Assembly (NCBI RefSeq): GCF_900635775.1
Contig: NZ_LR134167.1
Location: 1,211,001 to 1,275,000, forward strand
Reading direction: 5' to 3'
DNA: 64,000 nucleotides
Source of the DNA: Avibacterium volantium
GTDB lineage: Bacteria; Pseudomonadota; Gammaproteobacteria; Enterobacterales; Pasteurellaceae
The notes below the pieces were generated by a model that saw only the letters and a program-made list of their open reading frames with translations, was not told the DNA's origin and did no database searches. Of this stretch, positions 1 through 9,747 are shown piece after piece. Made by a program: the position numbers and the translations under genes. Positions within the stretch are counted from its first letter, which is position 1, and every line of letters begins with the position of its first letter.

Positions 1-1024
1 CATCTAATTCAGGATCGATATTGCCTTCGGCATCAAAACCGCGTGGACGTGATCCTGCAATCGGATAGATTTCTAATTGACGTGAATCTTGGCTATATTT
101 CAACGCACTTTCAGGGGAAGCGCCAAATAAGGTGAAATCTTCGTCCTGCATATAAAACATATAAGGGCTTGGGTTGTTCACTTTTAATTGGCGATAAGTG
201 GCAAGGCTGTTCGGACAAGCCAAAGAAAAACGGCGCGATGGCACGATTTGGAACACATCGCCAATATTGATATGATGTTTTAAGCGGCGAATAATGTCTT
301 TAAATGGTTCATCTTCAATGTTTACGCTCACTTCCGTGGAAGCCGATTGAATCGTTAAGTGCGGTTCAATTTTTTGTAATTTTTGCGTAATTTGCACCGC
401 ACTTTGTTCCGTGGCGGAAAGCGTATTTTGATTAAAACAGAAAGTTTGTAGCTGAGCCTGCTGGCGCTGGTGATCAAGAATCAATAAATTTTCTGCTAAA
501 TAGAAAACGTAATCAGGACAGCTTAAGCCATCATTGTGCAGCACAATATTTTCCATTGGGATAAAATTCGCCACTAAATCATAGGCAAATAATCCACCAA
601 GAAAAATTGGCGTTTCACTTGTTTTGTAAAGATCCGCTAAACAACGCAAACCGTCAAAAATTGTCGGCGCTTGTAATTTGCTGTCTTCATCTAAATTCGG
701 GTTAAGCGGCGCAAATTCTGCGATCATTTGCTTATCTTGGCGGGAAAGGCGCAGAGCAATCGGCTGCAATTTTTCTTGCACCAAAGGCAACAATGCCGCA
801 CCGTTTTCATTTAATGCAGTAAAGGTAACGCATTGCCCTAAGCAGCTGATTTTTAATGCGGCGTTAATTAATAGCAGGCTTTTTAAGCTATTTTTACTGC
901 TGATTTCTGCTGATTCAAGTAATAGCGTATTTTTTTGATCTTGGCACAGGGTAGCAAATACCGCAGTGGGATCGCTGTGATAAGCCACTTCTTGTGAAAA
1001 AACGTGGAGAAAAGGCGTTGTCAT
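1..1024 (-). CDS. trpE: Anthranilate synthase component I (N-terminal part, cut by window edge)
   Basis: Chorismate plus glutamine (with TrpG) gives anthranilate, the first committed step of tryptophan synthesis. I translated the minus strand from ATG at 1024-1022: it reads MTTPFLHVFSQEVAYHSDPT and stays open for about 341 codons to the window edge. The most diagnostic stretches are a VFQIVPSRRFSL-like segment and IAGSRPRGFDAEGN close to position 1, both matching the chorismate-binding half of TrpE rather than PabB. The C-terminal third, with the remaining active-site residues, lies outside the window. A TrpR-type operator overlaps its promoter 31 bp upstream, and there is no room for a leader peptide. 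The gene product is certain; completeness cannot be judged. Confidence 0.93.
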   Translation of the reverse strand, partial: MTTPFLHVFSQEVAYHSDPTAVFATLCQDQKNTLLLESAEISSKNSLKSLLLINAALKISCLGQCVTFTALNENGAALLPLVQEKLQPIALRLSRQDKQMIAEFAPLNPNLDEDSKLQAPTIFDGLRCLADLYKTSETPIFLGGLFAYDLVANFIPMENIVLHNDGLSCPDYVFYLAENLLILDHQRQQAQLQTFCFNQNTLSATEQSAVQITQKLQKIEPHLTIQSASTEVSVNIEDEPFKDIIRRLKHHINIGDVFQIVPSRRFSLACPNSLATYRQLKVNNPSPYMFYMQDEDFTLFGASPESALKYSQDSRQLEIYPIAGSRPRGFDAEGNIDPELD

Positions 1025-1054
1025 TGGAATTCCTTTTTTGCATAAAATAATTAT

Positions 1055-1088
1055 GCACTATTAAACTAGTACAAAAGGGGTTTGTCAA
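1055..1088 (-). promoter_or_regulatory. trpE promoter with overlapping TrpR operator
   Basis: On the minus strand TTGACA (1088-1083) is followed after exactly 17 bp by TTTAAT (1065-1060). The -10 lies inside the near-palindrome GTACTAGTTTAATAGTGC (1072-1055), which has the GTACTAG half-site of the TrpR operator. A 14-of-18 match recurs upstream of trpR at 11598-11615. The distance from operator to ATG is only about 30 bp, so transcription attenuation by a leader peptide is excluded at this site. Repression by tryptophan-loaded TrpR is inferred from family knowledge. Confidence 0.85.
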
Positions 1089-1149
1089 GGATTGTTTTTT
1101 CTCAAAAAGGAAATTTTAGCCAGAATGGCTTGTTTCATTGATTTTGCCA

Positions 1150-1196
1150 ATAAAAATAAAAAAATGTTGGTAAAGAATATTCCCCACCAACATTTT
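1150..1196 (-). terminator. Intrinsic terminator after fumC
   Basis: A perfect 10-bp stem (AAATGTTGGT at 1162-1171 against ACCAACATTT at 1186-1195) with a 14-nt loop is followed, reading the minus strand, by a T-rich run (1161-1150). It sits 28 bp beyond the fumC stop and ends the fumC transcript before the trpE promoter. Confidence 0.8.
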
Positions 1197-1223
1197 ACAT
1201 TTAGATGAATGCTAAAATTAGCT

Positions 1224-2618
1224 TTATTTCAAACTGCCCACCATATCTTCAGGACGAACCCATTCGTCAAATTGCTCTGGGGTAACCAAACCAAGATTAA
1301 TGGCTTCTTCTCTTAATGTTGTACCATTTTTATGCGCAGTTTTTGCGATTTTCGCTGCATTTTCATAACCGATATGGGTATTTAACGCCGTTACCAGCAT
1401 TAAGGAATTTTCAAGTTGTTGCTTAATGCGTGGGTGATTTGGTTCAATACCACTTGCGCAATGCTCATCGAACGATACACAAGCATCTGCCAATAATTGG
1501 GCAGATTGTAAGAAGTTGTACGCCATTACAGGTTTGAATACATTAAGTTGGAAATGCCCTTGCGAGCCAGCAAAGGAAATGGTTGTGTCGTTACCTAACA
1601 CTTGTGCGCAAACCATTGTGAGCGCTTCGCACTGCGTTGGGTTCACTTTGCCCGGCATAATGGAAGATCCTGGTTCATTTTCAGGAATTAAGATTTCACC
1701 AATGCCTGAGCGCGGGCCAGATGCCAATAAGCGAATATCGTTGGCAATTTTAAATAAGGATACCGCAAGCTGTTTTAATGCACCGTGGGTTTCCACAATG
1801 GCATCGTGGGTGGCGAGCGCTTCAAATTTGTTTTCTGCAGTGATAAATGGCAAGCCAGTGAATTTTGCAATGTATTCAGCCACTTTCACATCATAGCCTT
1901 TTGGCGTATTTAACCCAGTTCCTACTGCAGTTCCACCTAAAGCCAGTTGCGCAAGGTGTGGCAGGGTGTTTTTCAATGCACGCAAGCCGAAATCTAACTG
2001 TGCGGCATAAGCAGAAAATTCTTGCCCAAGAGTGAGTGGCGTGGCGTCCATTAAGTGAGTACGCCCGATTTTCACCACATCTTTAAAGGCTTCTGCTTTT
2101 GCTGCGAAGGTTTTTTGTAAGCGTTCAATGCAAGGAATGGTTACTTCCACCACTTTTTTATAGGCGGCAATGTGCATTGCAGTTGGATAAGTATCATTAG
2201 AAGATTGTGATTTATTCACATCATCATTTGGGTGAATAATGGATTTTTCCCCTAATTTTCCACCATTGATAACGTGCGCACGGTTAGCAATCACTTCATT
2301 TAGGTTCATATTGGATTGCGTGCCTGAACCCGTTTGCCAAATCACCAAAGGGAATTGATCGTCAAGTTTATGGGCTAAAATTTCATCGCAGGCTTGCGCG
2401 ATTAAATCGCGTTTTTCCACTGGCAACACGCCTAGCTCATTGTTTGCGTACGCAGCGGCTTTTTTCAAATAACCAAACGCCTCGATAATTTCGTGGGGCA
2501 TTGAAGCCGCAGGGCCAATTTTGAAATTATTGCGCGAACGTTCTGTTTGTGCTGCCCAGTATTTATCGGCTGGTACTTTCACTTCGCCCATAGTGTCTTT
2601 TTCAATACGAAATTCCAT
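1224..2618 (-). CDS. fumC: Class II fumarate hydratase
   Basis: Reversible hydration of fumarate to L-malate in the TCA cycle and in the reductive branch leading to fumarate respiration; a cytoplasmic, iron-free homotetramer. 464 residues, the usual class II length. The fumarase/aspartase signature [13 protein letters not shown] is present near residue 318, with the substrate-binding [10 protein letters not shown] (about 97-106) and SSNDTYPT (about 139-146) motifs. The start ATG at 2618 has GAGGTA ahead of it. A CRP-like site lies about 100 bp upstream. The gene stands alone, divergent from holC and ended by the hairpin at 1150-1196. Confidence 0.97.
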   Translation of the reverse strand: MEFRIEKDTMGEVKVPADKYWAAQTERSRNNFKIGPAASMPHEIIEAFGYLKKAAAYANNELGVLPVEKRDLIAQACDEILAHKLDDQFPLVIWQTGSGTQSNMNLNEVIANRAHVINGGKLGEKSIIHPNDDVNKSQSSNDTYPTAMHIAAYKKVVEVTIPCIERLQKTFAAKAEAFKDVVKIGRTHLMDATPLTLGQEFSAYAAQLDFGLRALKNTLPHLAQLALGGTAVGTGLNTPKGYDVKVAEYIAKFTGLPFITAENKFEALATHDAIVETHGALKQLAVSLFKIANDIRLLASGPRSGIGEILIPENEPGSSIMPGKVNPTQCEALTMVCAQVLGNDTTISFAGSQGHFQLNVFKPVMAYNFLQSAQLLADACVSFDEHCASGIEPNHPRIKQQLENSLMLVTALNTHIGYENAAKIAKTAHKNGTTLREEAINLGLVTPEQFDEWVRPEDMVGSLK

Positions 2619-2663
2619 TCTAGTTACCTCAAATGATTGAATTAATAATAAGAAAACGCCTTG

Positions 2664-2736
2664 AGTTTAACACTTTGGGAGTAGGAATGGAACGTAAAGG
2701 GCAGGGCGAATTTTTTGTTTTGTGATATAGATCATA
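2664..2736 (-). promoter_or_regulatory. Putative fumC promoter with CRP site
   Basis: TGTGATATAGATCATA at 2721-2736 matches the CRP palindrome TGTGATCTAGATCACA at 14 of 16 positions. On the minus strand a TAAACT element at 2669-2664 could serve as the fumC -10. With a start near 2657 the CRP centre falls about 71 bp upstream, a typical class I activator position. The start site is my estimate. The site could alternatively act on the divergent holC promoter. Confidence 0.6.
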
Positions 2737-2860
2737 AAGAGCGGTAAGATTTTTTTGAATTTTTTGATAGCGCAAAAATTAATGTTTTCTATTTCGCGGA
2801 TTTTTCGTTAAAATTATACGTTTAAAAATTTGATTTCATACAGGCAAAAGACGCAGTTTT

Positions 2861-3304
2861 ATGGCAAAGCAAGCACAGTTTTACATTTTACAAAAAACAC
2901 AACCCAAAGTGCCATTGTCCGCAATGGAAACCTTGGCTTGTGATTTGGCTGCGCAAGCTTGGCGATTAGGCAAAAAAGTGCTAATTAGCTGCGAAAGTGA
3001 AGAACAAGCTTTTCGCCTTGACGAAGCCCTATGGGCAAGAGAGCCAGAAGAATTTGTGCCGCATAATTTATCGGGCGAAATCACCCAATATGCCACGCCC
3101 ATTGAAATTAGCTGGGCGGGAAAGCGTAACGCACAACGCCGTGATTTGTTAATTAATTTACAAGCTCAAGTGCCTGATTTCGTGGCAAGTTTTACCCAAG
3201 TGATCGATTTTGTTCCGAGCGATGAAGCACAAAAAGCCATTGCCCGTGAACGCTATAAACAATACCGCCAATTAGGCTGGCAACTTAGCACGGAACAAGC
3301 CTGA
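2861..3304 (+). CDS. holC: DNA polymerase III chi subunit
   Basis: Chi links the clamp-loader complex, through psi, to SSB-coated lagging-strand template. 147 residues, the usual size. The N-terminal AQFYILQ, the central ISCESEEQAFRLDEALW and the FVPHNLSGE segment are typical of HolC. The stop TGA overlaps the ATG of the next gene (TGATG at 3302-3306), indicating translational coupling. In many gammaproteobacteria holC directly precedes valS; here three small genes separate them, probably in one operon. A possible AT-rich promoter lies at about 2790-2825. Confidence 0.93.
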   Translation: MAKQAQFYILQKTQPKVPLSAMETLACDLAAQAWRLGKKVLISCESEEQAFRLDEALWAREPEEFVPHNLSGEITQYATPIEISWAGKRNAQRRDLLINLQAQVPDFVASFTQVIDFVPSDEAQKAIARERYKQYRQLGWQLSTEQA

Positions 3305-3738
3305 TGACGTGGAATGTGAAAACCTTTGCTGAACTCAGCACGGCAGAATTATTCGCCATTTACCAAGTTCGTACCGCTGTGTTTGTGGTGGAGCAACAAT
3401 GTGCTTATCAAGAAGTGGATCATTGGGATCAAAGTGCGGTGCATTTTTGGCAAGAATTTGACGGTAAAATCAGTGCTTATTGTCGAATAATTCCACAGGC
3501 TGACGGCATTCACATTGGCAGAGTGCTAATAGCAGAACAGGCCCGAGGCAAAGGCTTAGCCAAAGAATTAGTGCAACAAGCGTTGGCTTATTGCCAACAA
3601 CATTGGGCGGCTGAACCTGTGCTAATCCAAGCACAAACTTATTTGCAAAATTTCTACCGTACTTTTGGTTTCCAGCCCACTTCGGCAGAATATTTAGAAG
3701 ACGGCATACCGCATTTGGATATGGAATTGGTGCGTTGA
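3304..3738 (+). CDS. elaA: GNAT-family N-acetyltransferase, ElaA type
   Basis: A small acyl-CoA-dependent acetyltransferase of the ElaA group; its substrate is not known. 144 residues. The opening WNVKTFAELSTAELFAIYQVR and VFVVEQQCAYQEVDHWD (about 27-43) are the ElaA hallmark. The acetyl-CoA loop is read in IGRVLIAEQARGKGLAKEL (about 71-89), carrying the GNAT R/Q-x-x-G-x-G/A pattern as ARGKGLA. It overlaps the holC stop by one base and runs on to the small ORF at 3753, so it is probably translated from the holC transcript. Family assignment is firm; function is not. Confidence 0.88.
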   Translation: MTWNVKTFAELSTAELFAIYQVRTAVFVVEQQCAYQEVDHWDQSAVHFWQEFDGKISAYCRIIPQADGIHIGRVLIAEQARGKGLAKELVQQALAYCQQHWAAEPVLIQAQTYLQNFYRTFGFQPTSAEYLEDGIPHLDMELVR

Positions 3739-3752
3739 GTTGGGGAGATAAG

Positions 3753-3929
3753 ATGAAACCGATGACCAAAGAAGAAATTATCGAACAACAACGGCAATTA
3801 GCCATTCGCTTTAAGCCCTGGATGGAAGATAAGAAAAAACGTGAAATTCTCACTTTCCAGCGTCCTAATGGAAATATTGTTCAACATTATCCAGATGGAC
3901 ATGAAGAAGTGATTAAGTATGCAAAATAG
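3753..3929 (+). CDS. Small acidic/basic protein upstream of zeta-like kinase; possible antitoxin
   Basis: A 58-residue protein from ATG 3753, preceded by GGGGAG at 3742-3747, a strong ribosome site; the in-frame codon at 3735 has none. The N-terminal half (MTKEEIIEQQRQLAIRF) is probably helical and charged. The C-terminal half, with FQRPNGNIVQHYPDGHEE, looks like a compact beta hairpin. It overlaps the following kinase gene by 11 nt, the coupling expected of a toxin-antitoxin pair. I do not recognise a named family. Its role as antidote to the kinase is inferred only from position, size and overlap. Confidence 0.6.
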   Translation: MKPMTKEEIIEQQRQLAIRFKPWMEDKKKREILTFQRPNGNIVQHYPDGHEEVIKYAK

Positions 3930-4515
3930 TTTAGCCATTTTCTATTGTGGGACAAATGGTGCTGGAAAAAGTACCTTACGTTCTTTTAATCAGGATTCTG
4001 TTCAAGTAGTGATTGATTCTGATCATATTGCGATGGAACTTAATCCACAAAATCCTCGACGCGCAGATATAGAGGCGGGGAGAAAAGCGGTTGAATTATT
4101 TAAGTATGCACTTAAAAATCAGGTTTCGTTTTCAATGGAATCGACTCTTGCAGGAAAGTCTATTTTGCATCGTATGCAGCAAGCTAAATCAAAAGGGTTT
4201 TGCGTAAGATTAAATTATATCGGGGTCAATGATCCTGACATTAATGTGAAAAGGGTGCAGGCGAGAGTGGCTAATGGTGGACATTTTATTGATGAAGCTA
4301 CCATTCGTAAACGTTATGAAATAAGTCGGCAAAATTTAATTTTAGCATTACCTTTTTGCGATGAAGCATTTATTTATGATAATTCAGCGGAAATGCCGAT
4401 ACTTATTTTTCATCTTTCTAAATCGAAAATGATTACGCAATTTGAACAAGTATTACCTAGTTGGTGTGAAAATTTATTAGCAGAATTATTACAATCAAAT
4501 TTTAATTTAGTTTAG
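3919..4515 (+). CDS. Zeta-toxin-like P-loop kinase
   Basis: 198 residues. Walker A is GTNGAGKST at about residues 11-19, preceded by a short beta strand (LAIFYC). VVIDSDHIA and the MESTLAGKS segment, where the Ser/Thr-Glu-x-Thr of zeta kinases sits, resemble zeta toxins and the related 'predicted ABC-type ATPase' proteins. Zeta toxins phosphorylate UDP-N-acetylglucosamine; whether this one does is unknown. The basic segment [15 protein letters not shown] and EATIRKRYE may form the lid. It overlaps the 58-residue protein upstream and is followed 20 bp later by valS, so it is embedded in an essential-gene operon. It could be a chromosomal toxin or a domesticated housekeeping kinase. Confidence 0.75.
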   Translation: MQNSLAIFYCGTNGAGKSTLRSFNQDSVQVVIDSDHIAMELNPQNPRRADIEAGRKAVELFKYALKNQVSFSMESTLAGKSILHRMQQAKSKGFCVRLNYIGVNDPDINVKRVQARVANGGHFIDEATIRKRYEISRQNLILALPFCDEAFIYDNSAEMPILIFHLSKSKMITQFEQVLPSWCENLLAELLQSNFNLV

Positions 4516-4535
4516 TTAGAAACAGAGAAAAACCA

Positions 4536-7400
4536 ATGACACAAAAATTTGAAATGGCAGATCGTTTTGATCCTTCTGCCGTAGAACAAGCACTTTATAA
4601 ACACTGGGAAGAAGCGGGCTATTTTAAGCCGAATGAAAACCCAAATGCCCCAAGCTATTCTATTGCGATTCCACCGCCGAATGTAACGGGATCTTTGCAT
4701 ATGGGACACGCTTTCCAGCAAACCTTAATGGATACCCTGATCCGTTTCCACCGTATGGAGGGGGATAACACCCTCTGGCAGGCGGGGACTGACCACGCTG
4801 GGATCGCCACGCAAATGGTGGTGGAGCGTAAAATCGCAGCGGAAGAGGGCAAAACTCGCCACGATTACGGACGCGAAGCTTTTATCGAAAAAATTTGGGA
4901 TTGGAAAGCCTATTCAGGTGGCACAATCAGCCAGCAAATGCGCCGTTTGGGTAACTCGATTGACTGGGATCGTGAGCGTTTCACTATGGACGATGGGCTT
5001 TCTGATGCGGTGAAAGAAGTGTTTGTGCGTCTGCACGAACAGGGCTTGATTTATCGTGGTAAGCGTCTGGTAAACTGGGATCCAAAATTGCACACGGCAA
5101 TTTCCGATCTTGAAGTAGAAAATAAAGAAAGCAAGGGTTCGCTCTGGCATTTCCGCTATCCGTTAGCCAATGGCGAAAAAACGGCAGACGGCAAAGATTA
5201 TTTAGTGGTTGCCACTACTCGTCCTGAAACAATGTTGGGTGATACCGCGGTGGCAGTTCACCCAGAAGATGAGCGTTACCAATCTCTTATCGGAAAAACC
5301 GTGATTTTACCGTTAGCAAACCGTGAAATTCCGATTATCGCTGATGATTATGTGGATCGTGAGTTCGGTACTGGTGTGGTCAAAATCACCCCAGCACACG
5401 ATTTTAACGACTACGAAGTGGGCAGACGTCATCAATTACCAATGGTAAATGTAATGACGTTAAATGCGGATATTCGTGATGAGCCAGAAATCATCGGTGT
5501 GGACAATAAACCGTTAGCGGATTATGTGGCTGAAATTCCAGAAAAATATCGTGGAATGGAGCGTTTTGCAGCGCGTAAGCAAATCGTGGCGGATTTTGAT
5601 GCCTTAGGCTTATTGGAAGAAATTAAACCGCACGATTTGAAAGTGCCTTATGGCGATCGCGGTGGCGTGCCGATTGAGCCAATGCTTACGGATCAATGGT
5701 ATGTGAGCGTAAAACCATTGGCAGAAGTGGCGACCAAAGCGGTGGAAGATGGCGAAATCCAATTCGTACCAAAACAATATGAAAACCTCTATTTCTCTTG
5801 GATGCGTGATATTCAAGACTGGTGTATTTCTCGCCAACTTTGGTGGGGACATCGCATTCCTGCGTGGTATGACGCAGAGGGCAACATTTATGTGGCACGC
5901 AGTGAAGCTGAAGTGCGGTCAAAATATCACTTAAATTCTGACGTGAAACTGAAACAAGATGAAGACGTGCTAGACACTTGGTTCTCATCGGCGTTATGGA
6001 CATTCTCTACCCTTGGCTGGCCACAGCAAACAAAAGAGTTGAAAATGTTCCACCCAACAGATGTGTTAATCACAGGATTTGACATCATTTTCTTCTGGGT
6101 GGCACGAATGATTATGTTCACAATGCACTTCATCAAAGATGAAAATGGCAAACCGCAAGTGCCGTTCAAAACCGTGTATGTAACGGGCTTGATCCGTGAT
6201 GAAAACGGACAAAAAATGTCGAAATCAAAAGGCAACGTGCTTGATCCGATTGATATGATTGACGGCATCAGCCTTGATGATTTATTGGAAAAACGCACCG
6301 GCAATATGATGCAGCCGCAATTAGCGGAAAAGATTGCAAAAGCTACACGCAAAGAGTTTGCTAATGGCATTGCGGCTCACGGTACTGATGCCTTACGTTT
6401 CACCCTTGCAGCATTAGCCAGTAATGGGCGTGATATTAACTGGGATATGAAACGCTTAGAAGGCTATCGCAATTTCTGTAATAAGTTATGGAATGCAAGC
6501 CGTTTTGTTCTCACCAATGACAAATTGGATCTTTCAGAGGGTGAAGTGGAGTATAGCCTAGCGGATCGTTGGATCAATTCTGAGTTTAATCGTGCTGTGG
6601 AAGCGGTGCGTGCTGCATTCGCACAATATCGTTTTGATTTGGCGGCGAATGCTATTTACGAGTTCACTTGGGATCAGTTCTGTGACTGGTATTTGGAGCT
6701 CACTAAATCAGTATTTGCGCAAGGCAGTGCCGCACAAAAACGTGGCGCAAGCCGTACCTTAGTGCGTGTATTGGAAAAATTATTGCGTTTAGCACACCCA
6801 ATTATTCCATTTATTACCGAAGAAATTTGGCAAAAAGTGAAAGGTTTTGCGGGTGTGAGTGGCGATACCATTATGCTACAACCTTATCCGCAGTATGAGC
6901 CGAGCCAAATTGATGAGCAAGCTGAACAGCAAATTGATTGGTTGAAAGAAATCATTATCGCCGTGCGTAATATCCGTGCGGAATGTAACATCGCACCGAG
7001 CAAAGGCTTAGACGCATTATTACGCCATTTAACGCCAGAACAGCAACAAATTCTTGCCGATAACTGCACATTATTAGCAAGTATGGCGAAATTAGACAGC
7101 GTTGAAGTGTTAAATGATGGGGTAGAAGCGCCATTCTCAGTAACCAAATTGGTTGGCAACGCGGAACTTCTTATTCCAATGGCAGGCTTTATTGATAAAG
7201 CCACCGAGCTAGCACGCTTAACTAAAGAGCTAGAAAAACTCAACGGTGAAATTGCGCGTATTGAAAACAAATTGAGCAATGAAGCCTTTGTAGCGAAAGC
7301 CCCTGAGCAAGTGATTGCGAAAGAACGTCAAAAAATGCAAGGCTATCAAGAAGCGATTGCAAAAGTTCAAGCGCAATATCAGGCGATCGAAGCCCTTTAA
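4536..7400 (+). CDS. valS: Valyl-tRNA synthetase
   Basis: Charges tRNA-Val; class I synthetase, 954 residues, full length. The HIGH motif appears as HMGH in [15 protein letters not shown] (about 48-62) and KMSKS in [13 protein letters not shown] (about 555). The editing (CP1) domain lies between them with [17 protein letters not shown]. The C-terminal 60 residues ([20 protein letters not shown] onward) are the coiled-coil arm typical of ValRS. RBS AGAGAAAA-like, ATG 4536. It is the last gene of the holC operon and is closed by the hairpin at 7409-7442. Confidence 0.98.
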   Translation: MTQKFEMADRFDPSAVEQALYKHWEEAGYFKPNENPNAPSYSIAIPPPNVTGSLHMGHAFQQTLMDTLIRFHRMEGDNTLWQAGTDHAGIATQMVVERKIAAEEGKTRHDYGREAFIEKIWDWKAYSGGTISQQMRRLGNSIDWDRERFTMDDGLSDAVKEVFVRLHEQGLIYRGKRLVNWDPKLHTAISDLEVENKESKGSLWHFRYPLANGEKTADGKDYLVVATTRPETMLGDTAVAVHPEDERYQSLIGKTVILPLANREIPIIADDYVDREFGTGVVKITPAHDFNDYEVGRRHQLPMVNVMTLNADIRDEPEIIGVDNKPLADYVAEIPEKYRGMERFAARKQIVADFDALGLLEEIKPHDLKVPYGDRGGVPIEPMLTDQWYVSVKPLAEVATKAVEDGEIQFVPKQYENLYFSWMRDIQDWCISRQLWWGHRIPAWYDAEGNIYVARSEAEVRSKYHLNSDVKLKQDEDVLDTWFSSALWTFSTLGWPQQTKELKMFHPTDVLITGFDIIFFWVARMIMFTMHFIKDENGKPQVPFKTVYVTGLIRDENGQKMSKSKGNVLDPIDMIDGISLDDLLEKRTGNMMQPQLAEKIAKATRKEFANGIAAHGTDALRFTLAALASNGRDINWDMKRLEGYRNFCNKLWNASRFVLTNDKLDLSEGEVEYSLADRWINSEFNRAVEAVRAAFAQYRFDLAANAIYEFTWDQFCDWYLELTKSVFAQGSAAQKRGASRTLVRVLEKLLRLAHPIIPFITEEIWQKVKGFAGVSGDTIMLQPYPQYEPSQIDEQAEQQIDWLKEIIIAVRNIRAECNIAPSKGLDALLRHLTPEQQQILADNCTLLASMAKLDSVEVLNDGVEAPFSVTKLVGNAELLIPMAGFIDKATELARLTKELEKLNGEIARIENKLSNEAFVAKAPEQVIAKERQKMQGYQEAIAKVQAQYQAIEAL

Positions 7401-7408
7401 TTTCGAGC

Positions 7409-7442
7409 AAAAATATCCCTCTTTTCAGAGGGATATTTTTTT
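7409..7442 (+). terminator. Intrinsic terminator after valS
   Basis: An 11-bp perfect stem (AAATATCCCTC at 7411-7421, GAGGGATATTT at 7428-7438) with a 6-nt loop runs into a T7-rich tract. It lies 10 bp after the valS stop. Confidence 0.92.
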
Positions 7443-7450
7443 AAATAGTG

Positions 7451-7493
7451 TTTTCTAATTAGAAAAATATGCTTTAAAATAATCAATGATTAT
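7451..7493 (+). promoter_or_regulatory. pgsA promoter region with two perfect palindromes
   Basis: TTTTCTAATTAGAAAA (7451-7466) is a perfect 16-bp palindrome. ATAATCA-A-TGATTAT (7479-7493) is a perfect 7-1-7 palindrome. A plausible pgsA promoter, TTTTCT (7451-7456) and TAAAAT (7475-7480), overlaps both. AT-rich DNA gives some palindromes by chance, so regulation is only suggested. Confidence 0.4.
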
Positions 7494-7518
7494 CTATTTT
7501 CTGTGATTGTTACGCTCT

Positions 7519-8067
7519 ATGAAATTAAACTTCCCAACAATTCTGACCTTATTCCGTGTGGTGCTTATCCCATTTTTTGTCTTGGCGTTTTATCTCCCTT
7601 TTGCTTGGGCGCCATTTTTAACCACCGCGATCTTTTTTGTCGCTGCCGTTACAGACTGGTTTGATGGCTATTTGGCACGAAAATGGAATCAAAGCACGCC
7701 CTTTGGTGCATTTCTCGATCCCGTTGCAGACAAAGTGATGGTGGTTGCTGCACTGGTGTTAGTGGTGGAATATCAGCACAGTTTCTGGGTAACCTTGCCT
7801 GCGATAGTAATGATCTCAAGGGAAATCATCGTTTCCGCCTTGCGTGAATGGATGGCGGAAATCGGCAGCCGTAGCAAAGTAGCCGTGTCTTGGCTGGGCA
7901 AAGTGAAAACTGCTTCACAAATGCTGGCATTAGGCGGATTGCTATGGCGTTATAATGTTTTAATGGAAATTGCAGGCATCGTATTCTTATATATCGCTGC
8001 GATTTTAACCGTGTGGTCAATGCTACAATATCTCAAAGCCGCAAAAGATAATTTATTAGAAGAATAA
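7519..8067 (+). CDS. pgsA: CDP-diacylglycerol--glycerol-3-phosphate 3-phosphatidyltransferase
   Basis: Inner-membrane enzyme making phosphatidylglycerol phosphate, the precursor of phosphatidylglycerol and cardiolipin. I start it at ATG 7519, giving 182 residues beginning [14 protein letters not shown], which aligns with known PgsA starts; the TTG at 7507 adds four atypical residues. The CDP-alcohol phosphotransferase signature D-G-x2-A-R-x8-G-x3-D-x3-D is visible as [20 protein letters not shown] followed by LDPVADK (about 54-79). Four to five hydrophobic segments follow. It has its own terminator, built from an inverted uptake-sequence pair. Confidence 0.95.
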   Translation: MKLNFPTILTLFRVVLIPFFVLAFYLPFAWAPFLTTAIFFVAAVTDWFDGYLARKWNQSTPFGAFLDPVADKVMVVAALVLVVEYQHSFWVTLPAIVMISREIIVSALREWMAEIGSRSKVAVSWLGKVKTASQMLALGGLLWRYNVLMEIAGIVFLYIAAILTVWSMLQYLKAAKDNLLEE

Positions 8068-8081
8068 AATTCTCAAAAATT

Positions 8082-8126
8082 ACACCGCACTTGGGTTGAA
8101 TAGATAACTAAGTGCGGTGTTTTTTT
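8082..8126 (+). terminator. Terminator after pgsA built from inverted uptake sequences
   Basis: ACACCGCACTT (8082-8092) pairs perfectly with AAGTGCGGTGT (8110-8120), followed by seven Ts. Both arms contain the 9-bp uptake core. From here to the tRNA promoter (8127-8261) the sequence is AT-rich and I see no gene. Confidence 0.88.
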
Positions 8127-8261
8127 ATGAATTTTTTTGTGGAAGAGCCAAGCTAAAAATAATATCGAAGTGGAAATCATCAAGCTCTGCTTTCAAAATA
8201 AACGAATTTATAGAAAGTGAATTTTTTTTAGTCAATCAAACACAAAGTAAGAAATTTCTAT

Positions 8262-8289
8262 TTGACTAATCGGCGTAAATCCGTAAAAT
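8262..8289 (+). promoter_or_regulatory. Promoter of the tRNA-Gly/tRNA-Leu operon
   Basis: TTGACT (8262-8267), 16-bp spacer, TAAAAT (8284-8289), then a C-rich GCACCTC discriminator, as is common for stringently controlled stable-RNA promoters. The first tRNA starts 41 bp later. Confidence 0.75.
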
Positions 8290-8330
8290 GCACCTCGTTG
8301 TTTAGCAAGACCGAATGGTTAGCTAGGTAT

Positions 8331-8406
<76 letters not shown>

Positions 8407-8408
8407 AC

Positions 8409-8495
8409 GCCCGAGTGGTGAAATCGGTAGACACAAGGGATTTAAAATCCCTCGACTTTCGAGTCGTGGCGGTTCAAGTCCGCCCTCGGGCACCA
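8409..8495 (+). tRNA. tRNA-Leu (anticodon TAA)
   Basis: An 87-nt class II tRNA with a long variable arm (CTCGACTTTCGAGTCGT) and encoded CCA. Acceptor arms GCCCGAG and CTCGGGC pair. The anticodon stem AGGGA/TCCCT encloses TTTAAAA, placing TAA as anticodon (reads UUA, and UUG by wobble). Two bases separate it from tRNA-Gly, so both are one transcript. Confidence 0.97.
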
Positions 8496-8578
8496 TTTTA
8501 AAGCATAAGTAAATCAATAAGATAGTCGCCAAGAGCGGCTTTTTTTATATCTGAAAATCAAAGTTGGGACTTTCCCCT

Positions 8579-9742
8579 ATGTTGAAACTCACCCCTTTTC
8601 AATGGTCATCATTTAACTTTTTCGGTTTTTACTGTGCTTATGGCGTCATTGTGCCGTTTTTACCGATTTGGTTAGCACAGTATGGCTATGATGTGGAATT
8701 AATAGGCACATTGATTTCCCTTGGTTATCTGTGTCGTTTTGCCGGTGCTATTTTTTTTACTAAAAATGTTAGGCATCTTAATCAGTTGATTCCATTAAGT
8801 CGCCTTCTAACTTGGTTAAGTGTATTGGTGCTAATAGCGGTGAGTTGGGCGGTGCAATCATTGTGGTGGCTTATTCCTATTTTAGCGCTGTTTCATATGT
8901 TGAATGGCGGAATTATGCCTGTTTGCGATACCATTGCCACGAGTTGGCATCAGCAGTTAGGAATGGATTATGGCAAAAGCCGTTTATTTGGTTCGTTAGC
9001 TTTTATTGTTGGCTCTATTACAGCGGGCTATTTGCTTGGTTGGCTAGGAAAAAGTGCAATTATCGGCATTATTATTGGTTATTTAGTTTTTTGGGGGCTG
9101 GGGATTAGTTTAAATCCTACACAAAGATTTAATCAGCAGGAAAAACAAGAGGCTGCGGTAACAGCGAGTTATCGTGAATTATTGCGGAATCCAACGACAA
9201 TCAGAATGATTATTGCCACCGCCCTTATTCAGGGTTCACACGCAGCTTGTTATGCGTATGGCACGATTTATTGGTCTGCAAATGGTCTTAGCACTTCACA
9301 AATTAGTTGGCTGTGGAGTTTGGGGGTGGTAGCTGAAGTGGTATTTTTCTTCTTTTCTAAACGTTTCTTTAGAACTTGGCAAATACATTATTTGACCTTG
9401 TTTTCGGCATTAGCCGCAATCATTCGCTGGACAACCATTGCTTACACAACAGATTTTACGCTGCTGATCTTCGCCCAAATGCTACACGCATTCACTTATG
9501 CAATGGGGCATTTTGCGATGATTCGTTATATCACTTCTCAGCCAAGTGAAACGATTCCAAAATTACAAGGGCTATATTTTGCAAGCTCTAGTTGTATTAT
9601 GATGGCGCTTTTCACCTTTATTTCGGGATTGGTTTACCCAACTTCCGCACAAATGAGTTTTGTGCTGATGGCGATTTTTGTTCTACCTGCAATCTTCCTT
9701 GTACCGAAGAAATTTTCAAACCACCTAGAGGTGATTGAATAA
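8579..9742 (+). CDS. MFS carrier of the HcaT / PPP-permease type
   Basis: A 12-span major facilitator of the phenylpropionate/sugar-permease-like group (HcaT and relatives). Start chosen at ATG 8579 (MLKLTPFQWSSFNFF, 387 residues); the upstream TTG at 8564 would add residues unlike the family. Evidence for the family: FGFYCAYGVIVPFLPIWL in span 1, the DYGKSRLFGSLAFIVGS loop (about 133-149) which replaces the usual MFS motif A, and the central amphipathic linker (about 180-200). The substrate cannot be read from the sequence; HcaT-type annotation should not be taken as evidence for phenylpropionate use. It lies alone between the tRNAs and a hairpin terminator. Confidence 0.8.
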   Translation: MLKLTPFQWSSFNFFGFYCAYGVIVPFLPIWLAQYGYDVELIGTLISLGYLCRFAGAIFFTKNVRHLNQLIPLSRLLTWLSVLVLIAVSWAVQSLWWLIPILALFHMLNGGIMPVCDTIATSWHQQLGMDYGKSRLFGSLAFIVGSITAGYLLGWLGKSAIIGIIIGYLVFWGLGISLNPTQRFNQQEKQEAAVTASYRELLRNPTTIRMIIATALIQGSHAACYAYGTIYWSANGLSTSQISWLWSLGVVAEVVFFFFSKRFFRTWQIHYLTLFSALAAIIRWTTIAYTTDFTLLIFAQMLHAFTYAMGHFAMIRYITSQPSETIPKLQGLYFASSSCIMMALFTFISGLVYPTSAQMSFVLMAIFVLPAIFLVPKKFSNHLEVIE

Positions 9743-9747
9743 AAAAT

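Noticed and set aside
1516..1896. 126-codon frame antisense to fumC
   Set aside because: Pure shadow of fumC codons without ribosome site or family resemblance; the same holds for the frames antisense to valS, torZ and the receptor gene.
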